Below, piece by piece: positions 24,572 to 32,671 of a DNA stretch of 49,293 nt (its first letter is position 1; every line of letters starts with the position of its first letter). Location of the stretch: positions 1 through 49,293 of the forward strand of contig LJCW01000335.1 of the NCBI GenBank assembly GCA_001298555.1, in the 5' to 3' direction. The position numbers were made by a program, and so were the translations under genes. The notes beneath the pieces were generated by a model that saw nothing but the letters and a program-made list of their open reading frames with translations, did not search any database and was not told where the DNA came from. The DNA is from Actinobacteria bacterium OV450. GTDB taxonomy: Bacteria > Actinomycetota > Actinomycetes > Streptomycetales > Streptomycetaceae.

Positions 24572-24856
24572 GTGCACCCCTCAAAGGGCGCGCGGGGTGG
24601 CGCGGTGCACGGCGGTGCGCTTCCGCAGGCCGGGTGCGCTTGCGCACGCCGGGGTCCGGCCTCCTGGCGCGCCGGTGGGCGCCGGACCGGAACCGGTCGC
24701 CCGCGGGCCGTTTCCGGCCCGTGCCGCACCACCGTTTCCGGCTCGTGCCGCACCCCCAGATCAGGGTCGGCCGCTGCGCGTGACCCGGCTCGCACCTCTG
24801 CCCGGGCCCGCCGTGCCTCGGTAGGCTGGAGCGCAGGCGACACGGGAGGTACGGGA
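24572..24856. other. Non-coding gap with a hairpin and a short direct repeat
   Basis: 285 bp without a credible gene. GTGCACC (24572-24578) pairs with GGTGCAC (24604-24610), a probable terminator for the deiminase-like gene. Two near-identical 24-bp copies starting CCGTTTCCGGC lie at 24708-24731 and 24732-24755. A -10-like TAGGCT precedes the next gene at about 24822-24827. Confidence 0.6.
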
Positions 24857-25819
24857 ATGGCCGCGACCCGGGACGGCGCACCGGCCCCGTCCGCGCCCGA
24901 CCCGGGGCTCTACGGGCCCTCGTCCGTCACCTGGCAGTGCCACGGGGACCCGATCATGTGGATCGCCGGAGTCCGCGCGCTCTACCTCCAGGCCCTGCAC
25001 CCCCGCGCGGTCCGCGGGGTCATGGAGAACAGCGACTTCCACGCCGACGCCTGGGGCCGTCTGCTGCGCACCGCCGACTTCGTCGGCACGCTCACCTACG
25101 GCACCACCGAGGCCGCCGAGCGCGCCGGAGCCCGCGTCCGCCGGATCCACCGCACGCTGTACGCCACCGATCCGGCCACCGGCGAGCGGTTCCCCGTCGA
25201 CGACCCCGAGCTGCTGCTCTGGGTGCACTGCGCGCAGATCGACAGCTTCCTGCACGTCCTGCGCCGCTCCGGCGTCCCGCTCACCGCCGTCCAGGCCGAC
25301 CGCTACGTCGACGAGAACCGGGTGAACGCCCGCCTCGTGGGCCTCGACCCGGCCCGCGTCCCGGCCGGCACGGCGGCCCTCGCCGCGTACTTCGAAGAGG
25401 TCCGGCCGCGGCTGGCCGCCGGACCCGACGCCCGTGCGGTCGACGCGTTCCTGCGCAATCCGCCCACCCCTGCCCTTCTCGTCCCTGGCCGAAACCTGCT
25501 GTGGCGCCCTGTCGCGGCTCTGGCCTACGGTTCCCTCCCCGGATACGCGCACCGGCTGTACGGGCGGACGCCGCCGCCGACGCCCGTCATCACCCGACGC
25601 CTGCGCCTCACCGGTACCCTGCTGCGCAGCATTCCCGCAGGTCTACGGTGGCAGCTGCCTCCAGGTCACATCTTGAAGCGATGCGCCGCATGGGCCCCGG
25701 GAGCCGCCCCTCGGCGTACACACTGCGTACATCAGCGGCCATACTGGACCGGCCGGGGAGGGCGTAGGACGGAGCACGACAACGGGGGCGGCTTTAAGAC
25801 ATGGCGGAGTCCAGACTGA
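24857..25819 (+). CDS. Oxygenase MpaB family (DUF2236) protein with a frameshifted C-terminus
   Basis: Open for 320 codons from ATG 24857 (GGGAGG at 24844-24849). Residues to about 273 read as an MpaB/DUF2236 heme-oxygenase-like protein: WQCHGDPIMWIAGVRALYLQ, ALHPRAVRGVMENSDF, ADRYVDENRVNARLVGL, and LRWQLPPGH. After about 25678 this frame becomes Cys/Arg-rich and unlike the family. The -1 frame continues LEAMRRMGPGSRP, then SAYTLRTSAAILDRPG, a proper family ending, and stops at 25767. One base appears to be missing near 25676-25680. With it the gene would end before the kinase; as read it overlaps the kinase start by 19 bp. Either a real mutation or a sequencing error. Confidence 0.75.
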   Translation: MAATRDGAPAPSAPDPGLYGPSSVTWQCHGDPIMWIAGVRALYLQALHPRAVRGVMENSDFHADAWGRLLRTADFVGTLTYGTTEAAERAGARVRRIHRTLYATDPATGERFPVDDPELLLWVHCAQIDSFLHVLRRSGVPLTAVQADRYVDENRVNARLVGLDPARVPAGTAALAAYFEEVRPRLAAGPDARAVDAFLRNPPTPALLVPGRNLLWRPVAALAYGSLPGYAHRLYGRTPPPTPVITRRLRLTGTLLRSIPAGLRWQLPPGHILKRCAAWAPGAAPRRTHCVHQRPYWTGRGGRRTEHDNGGGFKTWRSPD

Positions 25820-27876
25820 TCCAGGGCCGTTACCGGTCACTCGATCTGATCGGGCGCGGCGGCATGGGCGAGGTGTGGCGCGCCCGGGACGAGTCGCTGG
25901 GCCGGCAGGTCGCCGTGAAGTGCCTCAAACCGCTCGGGCCCGAGCAGGACAAGCACTTCGTCCAGGTCCTGCGCGAACGCTTCCGCCGCGAGGCGCGCGT
26001 CGCCGCCTCCCTCCAGCACCGGGGCGTCACCGTCGTCCACGACTTCGGCGACGACAGCGCCGCGGGTGGTCCCCTCTACCTCGTCATGGAACTCCTCGAC
26101 GGCCGCAACCTGAGCCAGCTCCTGGAGGAGAACGAGGCGCACCCGCTGCCCGTGGACGTCGTCGTCGACATCGCCGAGCAGCTGGCCGCAGCCCTCGGCT
26201 ACACCCACGACCAGGGCGTCGTCCACCGCGACCTGAAACCCGCCAACATCATGCGGCTCACCGACGGCACGGTGAAGATCTGCGACTTCGGCATCGCCCG
26301 CCTCGCCCACGACATCGGCTTCACCGCCAAACTCACCGGCGGCGCCATGGCCATGGGCACCCCGCACTACATGTCGCCCGAGCAGATCGCGGGCGGCGAG
26401 GTCGACCACCGCAGCGACCTCTACTCGCTCGGCTGCGTCCTGTACGAGATCGCCACCGGCGCCCCGCCCTTCGACCTCGGCGACTCCTGGTCGGTGCTGG
26501 TCGGTCACCGCGACAACGCGCCCGTGCCGCTGCGCGAGCACCGCCCCGAGCTGCCCGCGTACTTCGAGCAGGTCGTGCTGGACCTGCTGGCCAAGCGCCC
26601 CGAGGACCGCCCCGGCGACGCCCGCCACCTGCACCGGCGGCTCGTCGAGGCCCGCCTCGGTCCGGGCGGCCTGCCCGGCGCCCACGCCCCGCTGCCCGCC
26701 TGGGCCCGCGCGATGACCGCCGGCCGCAAGGCGGGCATCGACGCACGCCCCGCCAGCGGCGCCTGGGCCGTGCTCACCGGCTCCTGGACCGCCGCGAGGC
26801 CCGGCGGCGGCCACCGGATCGTGCGCCCCGCCGCCGCCGAGGACCCGCGGCTCACCGCCCCGTACGGGGTCCCGTACGCCTTCGGCTCCGAGGGGAGCGG
26901 CCTGCGCGGGGCAGGCCCCGACGCGCTCGCCGCCGGCCACGCCCGGGCGTTCGCCCTCAGCCGCGCGGGTCGGCCCGAGGAGGCTCTGGCCGCGTACGAG
27001 GCCGTCGCCGAGGGGCGCACCGGGGCACTCGGCGCCGACCACCCCGACACCCTCGCGGCGCGTCAGGAGGCGGCGTACGAACTGGGCCGGCTCGGACGCC
27101 ACCGCGAGGCCCACGACGTCTACCGTGCGGTGCTCGTCGCCCGGGAGCGCAGCACGGGACCGCTCCATCCCGACACGCTGCGCTGCCGCCACAACCTCGC
27201 CTGCACCCTCGGGGCGCTGGGCCGCTTCGAGGACGCCCACCGCACCGCGGCCGAGGTCGCCGCCGATCGGGCCGCCGTCCTGGGCGCCGAGCACCCCGAC
27301 ACGCTGCTGACCCGGTACGAGGCCGCCTACGCGCTGGGCCGCCTCGACCGCTGGCACGAGGCCCTCGACGGGTTCCGGCAGGTCGCCGCCGTCCGGGACC
27401 GGGTGCTGGGCCGGGACCATCCGGACACCCTCGCCGCCCGCTACGAGGTCGGCATCGCGCTCGGCCGGACCGGGCACGCCGCCCAGGCCCTGGACCTGTT
27501 CCGGGGCCTGGTCCGCGACCGCACGCGGGCGTACGGCGCCGCCGACCCCGAGACGCTCCGCGCGCGGCACGTCCTCGGCGTCAACCTGGGCCGGCTGGAC
27601 CGCTGGGAGGAGGCGGTGGCCGAAGCCCGGCAGGTGGCCGCGGCCCGGGCCGAAGCGCTCGGCGCCGAACATCCCGACACCCTCGTCAGCCGCCGCGAAC
27701 TGGCCGTCGGGCTGGGCCGGCTGGGCCGCTGGGACGAGGCCCTGCCCGTCTACCGCGACCTCTCCGGCATCCGCGAACGCGCCCTCGGCGACGACCATCC
27801 GGACACGGTCGCGGCCCACGCCGACGAGGCGCACTGCCTGGAGCAGCTCGGCCAGGTGTGCTACCAAGAGCCATGA
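25801..27876 (+). CDS. Ser/Thr protein kinase with C-terminal TPR array
   Basis: 691 residues. The Hanks-type kinase domain (about 10-290) is complete: IGRGGMGEVW (17-26), catalytic AVK (Lys40), HRDLKPANI, CDFGIAR and SPEQ. An Ala/Pro/Gly-rich linker of about 90 residues leads to about seven 42-residue TPRs, each with an L-G-x-x-HPDT motif (about 395-685). There is no transmembrane segment, unlike PknB-type receptors, so it should be cytoplasmic and use the TPRs to bind partners. Its TGA lies inside ATGA with the next gene's start, so the two are translationally coupled. Confidence 0.92.
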   Translation: MAESRLIQGRYRSLDLIGRGGMGEVWRARDESLGRQVAVKCLKPLGPEQDKHFVQVLRERFRREARVAASLQHRGVTVVHDFGDDSAAGGPLYLVMELLDGRNLSQLLEENEAHPLPVDVVVDIAEQLAAALGYTHDQGVVHRDLKPANIMRLTDGTVKICDFGIARLAHDIGFTAKLTGGAMAMGTPHYMSPEQIAGGEVDHRSDLYSLGCVLYEIATGAPPFDLGDSWSVLVGHRDNAPVPLREHRPELPAYFEQVVLDLLAKRPEDRPGDARHLHRRLVEARLGPGGLPGAHAPLPAWARAMTAGRKAGIDARPASGAWAVLTGSWTAARPGGGHRIVRPAAAEDPRLTAPYGVPYAFGSEGSGLRGAGPDALAAGHARAFALSRAGRPEEALAAYEAVAEGRTGALGADHPDTLAARQEAAYELGRLGRHREAHDVYRAVLVARERSTGPLHPDTLRCRHNLACTLGALGRFEDAHRTAAEVAADRAAVLGAEHPDTLLTRYEAAYALGRLDRWHEALDGFRQVAAVRDRVLGRDHPDTLAARYEVGIALGRTGHAAQALDLFRGLVRDRTRAYGAADPETLRARHVLGVNLGRLDRWEEAVAEARQVAAARAEALGAEHPDTLVSRRELAVGLGRLGRWDEALPVYRDLSGIRERALGDDHPDTVAAHADEAHCLEQLGQVCYQEP

Positions 27877-29477
27877 CGAGCTTCGGGCACGATGTATACG
27901 ACGACGTGATCGTGGGCGGCGGACACAACGGGCTGGTCGCCGCGGCGTACCTGGCCCGGGCGGGCCGTTCGGTGCTGGTCCTGGAGCGGCTGGGGAACAC
28001 CGGCGGTGCCGCGATCTCCACGCGTCCCTTCGCCGGCGTCGACGCCCGGCTCTCCCGGTACTCCTACCTCGTCTCCCTCCTCCCGGCGAAGATCGTGCGG
28101 GATCTGGGGCTGGACTTCGCCGTCCGCAAGCGCACGGTCTCCTCGTACACGCCCGTCGAACGCGACGGCCGGCCCGGCGGGCTCCTCGTCGGCGCAGGCG
28201 AGGCCCGCACCCGGGAGTCCTTCGCGCGGCTGACCGGCTCGGAGCGGGAGTACGACAGCTGGCGCGCGTTCTACGGGCGGACCGGGCGGCTCGCCGAGAA
28301 GGTGTTCCCGACGCTGACCGAGCCGCTGCCCACACGGGCGGAGCTGCGGGCCCGCATCGACGACGAGGCGGCCTGGCGGATGCTGTTCGAGGAGCCGCTC
28401 GGGCGGGCCGTCGAGGAGCACTTCGCCGACGACCTGGTGCGGGGCGTGGTGCTGACCGACGCCCTGATCGGCACCTTCGCGGACGCGCACGACGCCTCGC
28501 TCGTGCAGAACCGCTGCTTCCTCTACCACGTCATCGGCGGCGGCACGGGGGACTGGGACGTTCCGGTCGGCGGCATGGGCGCGCTCACCGGTGCCCTGGC
28601 GACGGCCGCCCGCGCGGCCGGTGCCGAGATCGCGACCGGCCACGAGGTGCTCCGGATCGAGACGGACGGACGGACGCCGGCCGAGGTGACGTTCCGCACG
28701 GCGACCGGCGAAGGACGGGTCGTCGGGCGGACGGTACTGGTCAACGCCTCACCGCGGGCGCTGGGTGAACTGCTGGGGGAGGCGGCGGCTCCGGGCCCGG
28801 CGCCCGAGGGGGCACAGCTCAAGGTGAACATGCTGCTGCGGCGGCTGCCGCGGCTGCGGGACACCTCGGTGGACCCGCGTGAGGCCTTCGGCGGCACGTT
28901 CCACATCGCCGAGGGGTACGCGCAGCTGGCGCGGGCCTACGCCGAGGCGGCCACCGGCGAACTGCCGTCCGTGCCGCCCTCGGAGATCTACTGCCACTCG
29001 CTGACCGACCCCTCGATCCTCGGGCCGGAGCTCGTGGCGCAGGGGTACCAGACGCTCACCCTGTTCGGCCTGCACACCCCGGCCCGGCTGTTCGAGAAGG
29101 ACAACCAGGGGGCGCGGGAGGTGCTGCTGGCCGGCACGCTCGCCCAGCTGGACGCGCACCTGGCCGAGCCGATCACCGACTGCCTGGCCTTCGACGCGGA
29201 CGGCCGCCCGTGCATCGAGGCGAAGACCCCGCTGGACCTGGAGCGCGAACTGCGGCTGCCCGGCGGGCACATCTTCCACCGGGACCTCTCGTGGCCGCAC
29301 GGGGACGACCACGACGACGCCGAGGGCGTCGAGGGGGCCGCCCGGAGCGGCGCGGGCCGCTGGGGCGTGGGGACCCCGTACGCCAACGTCCTGCTGTGCG
29401 GCGCGGGCGCCGTGCGCGGAGGCGGCGTCAGCGGGGTCCCCGGCCACAACGCGGCGATGGCCGTGCTGGGGCACTGA
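27873..29477 (+). CDS. Phytoene desaturase-like NAD(P)/FAD-dependent oxidoreductase
   Basis: 534 residues. FAD-binding start VYDDVIVGGGHNGLVAAAYLARAG and NTGGAAISTRPF; mid-region VIGGGTGDWDVPVGGMGALTGAL; and the C-terminal flavin contact LLCGAGAVRGGGVSGVPGHNAA. This is the CrtI/pyridine nucleotide-disulfide oxidoreductase domain 2 (PYROXD2-like) family. No carotenoid genes are near, so carotenoid synthesis should not be assumed. The start overlaps the kinase stop by 4 nt (ATGA). It converges with the DDN-family gene, leaving only 6 bp. Confidence 0.87.
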   Translation: MTSFGHDVYDDVIVGGGHNGLVAAAYLARAGRSVLVLERLGNTGGAAISTRPFAGVDARLSRYSYLVSLLPAKIVRDLGLDFAVRKRTVSSYTPVERDGRPGGLLVGAGEARTRESFARLTGSEREYDSWRAFYGRTGRLAEKVFPTLTEPLPTRAELRARIDDEAAWRMLFEEPLGRAVEEHFADDLVRGVVLTDALIGTFADAHDASLVQNRCFLYHVIGGGTGDWDVPVGGMGALTGALATAARAAGAEIATGHEVLRIETDGRTPAEVTFRTATGEGRVVGRTVLVNASPRALGELLGEAAAPGPAPEGAQLKVNMLLRRLPRLRDTSVDPREAFGGTFHIAEGYAQLARAYAEAATGELPSVPPSEIYCHSLTDPSILGPELVAQGYQTLTLFGLHTPARLFEKDNQGAREVLLAGTLAQLDAHLAEPITDCLAFDADGRPCIEAKTPLDLERELRLPGGHIFHRDLSWPHGDDHDDAEGVEGAARSGAGRWGVGTPYANVLLCGAGAVRGGGVSGVPGHNAAMAVLGH

Positions 29478-29483
29478 CCGCCG

Positions 29484-29945
29484 TTACGCGGCGGGTTCGT
29501 TCGCCTCGATCACGACGATCGGGATCTCGCGATCGGTCTTGCCCTGGTACTCGTCGTACGCCGGCCAGTGCTTCACCATCACGGGCCAGTACGCGGCACG
29601 CTCCTCGGAGGAGGCGGTGCGGGCCGTGCCCTGGAGTACCTTCGGGCCGACCTGGATGCGGACCTCGGGATGCGCCGTCAGGTTCTTGTACCAGAGCGGG
29701 TGCTCGGGGTCGCCGCCCTTGGAGGCGACGACGAGGTAGCGGCCGTCCGCCTCGCCGTAGATCAGCGGGGTGCGCACGGCGTTGCCGGAGACCCGGCCCA
29801 CGGTGGTGAGCAGCAGGGTCTGGGTGCCGTTCCAGTACTGGCCCTCGGCCCCGTTCGATCCGACGTACTGCTTGACGTGGTCGAGCTGCCAACTGCCCGG
29901 CTTGGGGTCCTTGGGGTGGTCCCAGTCGATGTCCGTGGTCGCCAT
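29484..29945 (-). CDS. Nitroreductase/deazaflavin (F420)-dependent oxidoreductase, DDN family
   Basis: 153 residues. The split-barrel core is clear: WNGTQTLLLTTVGRVSGNAVRTPLIY, then RYLVVASKGGDPEHPLWYKNL and HPEVRIQVGPKV, the pattern of the F420H2-dependent Ddn family. It should use F420H2, with the substrate unknown. ATG 29945 has an AAGG(C)AGG-like site upstream. It lies 89 bp downstream of the FAD monooxygenase gene on the same strand. Confidence 0.88.
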   Translation of the reverse strand: MATTDIDWDHPKDPKPGSWQLDHVKQYVGSNGAEGQYWNGTQTLLLTTVGRVSGNAVRTPLIYGEADGRYLVVASKGGDPEHPLWYKNLTAHPEVRIQVGPKVLQGTARTASSEERAAYWPVMVKHWPAYDEYQGKTDREIPIVVIEANEPAA

Positions 29946-30034
29946 GTCCGTGTACCTGCCTTCGCTGCCGAGCTGATTGCGGGGGCTGAACCGTCAACGA
30001 AACTCAACGACTGGCAACCGGGGCGGGCACGGTT

Positions 30035-31204
30035 TTATGCCCCCGGGAGCGTGAAGCCGTCGAACAGGTCGTCCAGGGCGCGCCGGGTGACGCGGGCCGG
30101 GGTGGCCCGTACGGCGAGGTCACGCACGGCCACCGCGAGGGGATGGGCGAGCGCGGCGACCCGGCCGGCCCGGCGCGACCGGATCCGGATGGCGTCGGTA
30201 CGGGAGCACCGGGCGGCGCTGTAGGCGGCCAGCGCGGCCGGTACCCCGGCTCCGCGGTCGAGGAGGTGCGCGAGGACGACGGCGTCCTCGACGGCCTGGC
30301 AGCCGCCCTGGCCGAGGTTGGGGGTCATGGCGTGCGCGGCGTCGCCGAGCCAGGCGATCCGGCCGTGGTGCAGACGGGGGAGCGCGGCGGCCAGGTCGTA
30401 CAGGTCGTGCTGGAGGACGGCCGCGGGGTCGATCCGCTCCAGCAGCGCGGGGACCGGGTCGTGCCAGGAGCCGAAGCGGCGCAGGAGTTCGCCGCGGACG
30501 TCGGCGGGGCGGTGGCCCTCCGGGGCGACGGCGGTGGCGTACACGTACACGCGGCCGTCGGCGAGGGGGACGACGCCGAAGCGCTCGCCGCGGCCCCAGG
30601 TCTCGGCGGTGTCCAGCGGCCGCCCGGCCGGGCCGTCACCGGACAGGACGGTGCGCCAGGCAGTCGCCCCGCCGTGGAGCAGGCCCGGGTGGTCCGGGAA
30701 GTGCGCGCGGCGCAGCCCGCTGTGGATGCCGTCGGCGGCGAGGACGACGTCGGCGGTGAGGTCCCCGGCCGAGGTGCGCACCACGGGCGCGTCGGGGGAG
30801 CCGGGTTCGTGGTCGACGCATGTGACGCGGGCCCCGTAGTGGATCGCGGCGGCCGGGAGCGCGGCGGACAGGGCCTCGGCCAGGGCCGGCCGGTACACGG
30901 CGAGCGGGGGCCTTCCGTACCGGGCCGTCAGCGCGGCGGTGTCGGCCCGGTGCAGCCAGCGGCCGTCCGGTCGGCGCAGTCCCATCGCGGCGGGGACGGC
31001 GCGGCCCGCGGCGCGGTCGGCGTCGAAGCCGATGGCGTCGAAGGCGCGCAGGGCGTTGGGGGCGAGGACGATCCCGGCGCCGGCGGCCGACGGCTGCGGG
31101 GAGCGCTCGCAGACGGTGACCCGCCAGCCGCGGCGGTGCAGGGCCACCGCTGCCGTGAGTCCGCCGATCCCGGCTCCTGCCACGACGGCGTGCGGTGAGG
31201 ACAT
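30035..31204 (-). CDS. FAD-dependent monooxygenase (PHBH/aromatic hydroxylase type)
   Basis: 389 residues. Opens MSSPHAVVAGAGIGGLTAAVAL (GxGxxG); DVVLAADGIHSGLR supplies the DG motif; GDAAHAMTPNLGQGGCQAVEDA is the second FAD motif. This is the group A flavoprotein monooxygenase family, acting on aromatic or polyketide-like compounds. GGGAGG eight bases before the ATG fixes the start. It is divergent from a TetR gene, with two operators between them. Confidence 0.9.
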   Translation of the reverse strand: MSSPHAVVAGAGIGGLTAAVALHRRGWRVTVCERSPQPSAAGAGIVLAPNALRAFDAIGFDADRAAGRAVPAAMGLRRPDGRWLHRADTAALTARYGRPPLAVYRPALAEALSAALPAAAIHYGARVTCVDHEPGSPDAPVVRTSAGDLTADVVLAADGIHSGLRRAHFPDHPGLLHGGATAWRTVLSGDGPAGRPLDTAETWGRGERFGVVPLADGRVYVYATAVAPEGHRPADVRGELLRRFGSWHDPVPALLERIDPAAVLQHDLYDLAAALPRLHHGRIAWLGDAAHAMTPNLGQGGCQAVEDAVVLAHLLDRGAGVPAALAAYSAARCSRTDAIRIRSRRAGRVAALAHPLAVAVRDLAVRATPARVTRRALDDLFDGFTLPGA

Positions 31205-31232
31205 GGCGAGTTCCTCCCTTTCTCCCCTTCGG

Positions 31233-31250
31233 CCTCTACATCCGTAGAGG
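31233..31250. promoter_or_regulatory. Operator candidate O2: CCTCTAC-ATCC-GTAGAGG
   Basis: Perfect 7-bp arms with a 4-bp centre, 29 bp upstream of the monooxygenase start. Same core (CTCTACA..CNGTAGAG) as the larger palindrome next to it; centres are 31 bp apart, about three helical turns. Confidence 0.75.
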
Positions 31251-31258
31251 GTCCGTGA

Positions 31259-31286
31259 GAGTCACTCTACAGCTGTAGAGTGACTC
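31259..31286. promoter_or_regulatory. Operator candidate O1: perfect 28-bp palindrome
   Basis: Positions 31259-31286 equal their own reverse complement; the core is CTCTACAGCTGTAGAG (31265-31280). It contains the likely -10 (TAGAGT, 31276-31281) of the TetR gene, whose ATG follows at 31288, so binding should repress that gene. Confidence 0.85.
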
Positions 31287-31287
31287 C

Positions 31288-32061
31288 ATGTCCACCCCCG
31301 ACCGCAGGACCCTGATCGCGGACACGGCGATCGCCCTCGTCGCCGCCGCCGGCCTGCGCGGCCTGACCCACCGGGCCGTCGACGGCGCGGCGCGGCTGCC
31401 GGCCGGCAGCACCTCGTACTACTTCCGTACGAGGACGGCGCTGATCGGCGCCTGCTACCAGCGGCTGGCCGAACTGGACCTCGGCGACGTCGAGGCGGAC
31501 CTCGGCGCGGAGTTCGGCGTGGACGCCGGCGCCGGCGTCGGCTTGGACGTCGGCGGGGACGTCGGCTTGGACGTCGGCTTGGGCCCGGGTGCGGACCCGG
31601 GTGTGGACCCGGGTGGGGACCGCGGGCAGACCGAGGGCGGCGCCGTCGCCGCACCGCATGGGCCGGCCGGCCGGGAGGCGGCCGCGGAAGCGCTGGCCGA
31701 GGTCCTGCACCGGTGGCTGACCACCGGCCGGACGCGCCAGCTGGCCCGCTTCGAGCTCAGCCTGGAGGCCGCACGGAACCCCGAACTGGAGCCGGAGTTG
31801 CACCGGGCCGGGCAGGGCGCCCGGGCGCGGGCCGCCCGACTCCTCGCGGCACTGGGCGCGCAGCGGCCGCAGGAGTCCGCCGAGCTGCTGGCCGCGTGGA
31901 CCGACGGACTCCTCTACGACCGCCTCGTCGGCGCCCTCGCGCGCTCCCGCCCGGCCCCGGACCGGACCGAACTGGCCACCGTCGCCCGCCGGATGCTCGA
32001 CGCGGCGCTGGCCGGGAACGACGTGCAGGGCTCCAGCGCGGTCCGGGAACCCGGAGCTTAG
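31288..32061 (+). CDS. TetR-family regulator with a low-complexity internal expansion
   Basis: 257 residues. HTH region RTLIADTAIALVAAAGLRGLTHRAVDGAARLPAGSTSYYFRTRTALI uses PAGSTSYYF in the recognition helix, as in a known TetR subgroup. Residues about 78-112 are an expanded Gly/Val/Asp segment encoded by tandem repeats: 24 bp twice (31537-31584) and 12 bp three times (31585-31620). The ligand domain then resumes (AAEALAEVLHRWLTTGRTRQLARFELSLEAARN). The ATG is six bases after TAGAGT, a leaderless start. It very probably controls itself and the divergent monooxygenase. Confidence 0.87.
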   Translation: MSTPDRRTLIADTAIALVAAAGLRGLTHRAVDGAARLPAGSTSYYFRTRTALIGACYQRLAELDLGDVEADLGAEFGVDAGAGVGLDVGGDVGLDVGLGPGADPGVDPGGDRGQTEGGAVAAPHGPAGREAAAEALAEVLHRWLTTGRTRQLARFELSLEAARNPELEPELHRAGQGARARAARLLAALGAQRPQESAELLAAWTDGLLYDRLVGALARSRPAPDRTELATVARRMLDAALAGNDVQGSSAVREPGA

Positions 32062-32070
32062 GATCAGGGC

Positions 32071-32457
32071 GTGACAGCCGAATTTCAGTGTGTGGTGCTG
32101 GACTGCCCCGATCCGCTGCGCCTTGCCGAGTTCTACCGGGAGGTGCTGGGCGGGACCGTCAACCGGCCGGACCCGCGCTGGACGGTCGACGAGCACTGGG
32201 CGACGCTGCACGTTCCGTCGGGTCAGGTCCTCGCTTTCCAGCGGGTGGCGGACCACCGGCCGCCGCGCTGGCCCGACCCCGCGCACCCCCAGCAGGTCCA
32301 CCTGGACTTCGCGGTGCCGGACCTGGACCGGGCGCAGGAGCAGGTGCTGGCCTGCGGCGCGAAGCTCCTGGACGCGCGCAGCGGCGCGGTCCCGGACGAC
32401 TGGCGCGTCTACGCCGACCCGGCGGGGCACCCGTTCTGCCTCATCCGCAAGGCCTGA
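32071..32457 (+). CDS. VOC (glyoxalase/dioxygenase-fold) family protein
   Basis: 128 residues, two beta-alpha-beta-beta-beta modules. CVVLDCPDPLRLAEFYREVLGG begins the first; VHLDFAVPDLDRAQEQVLACGAKLLD and YADPAGHPFCLI form the second. This matches the glyoxalase-like domain group; metal and substrate are not predictable. GTG 32071 is six bases after TAGGAT (32059-32064), whose first three bases are the stop codon of the TetR gene, so it can have its own leaderless transcript. Confidence 0.85.
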   Translation: MTAEFQCVVLDCPDPLRLAEFYREVLGGTVNRPDPRWTVDEHWATLHVPSGQVLAFQRVADHRPPRWPDPAHPQQVHLDFAVPDLDRAQEQVLACGAKLLDARSGAVPDDWRVYADPAGHPFCLIRKA

Positions 32458-32490
32458 CCGCCGCCTGACGCTCCCGCCGGGGGACCCGCC

Positions 32491-32601
32491 GGACCCGCGC
32501 TGAACGTGCCAAACCGCCGGACGCGCCGGACCCGCGCTGAACGTGCCAAACCGCCGGACGCGCCGGACCCGCGCTGAACGCGCCAAACCCGCCGGACGCG
32601 C
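32491..32601. repeat. 37-bp direct tandem repeat, three copies
   Basis: Units start GGACCCGCGCTGAACGTGCC at 32491, 32528 and 32565; the first two are nearly identical and the third diverges. No spacers, so not CRISPR. It fills part of the 214-bp gap between the convergent VOC and serine hydrolase genes. Confidence 0.85.
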
Positions 32602-32671
32602 TGGGCCCCGCCCGCGCCCGCCCGCCCAGCCGACCGTGTGAGGCCGTGGCGGGGGCCGGGCGCCCGGCGCC

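Noticed and set aside
25837..28335. An 832-codon minus-strand frame across the kinase gene
   Set aside because: Repetitive Gly/Val/Ala-rich translation mirrors the kinase and TPR codons; no motif or start signal.
30018..30050. Hairpin terminator at the end of the FAD monooxygenase gene
   Set aside because: The stem is imperfect and its loop contains the stop codon; evidence was too weak to list.
32491..32601. CRISPR array
   Set aside because: Repeats are contiguous with no unique spacers, and no cas genes are present.
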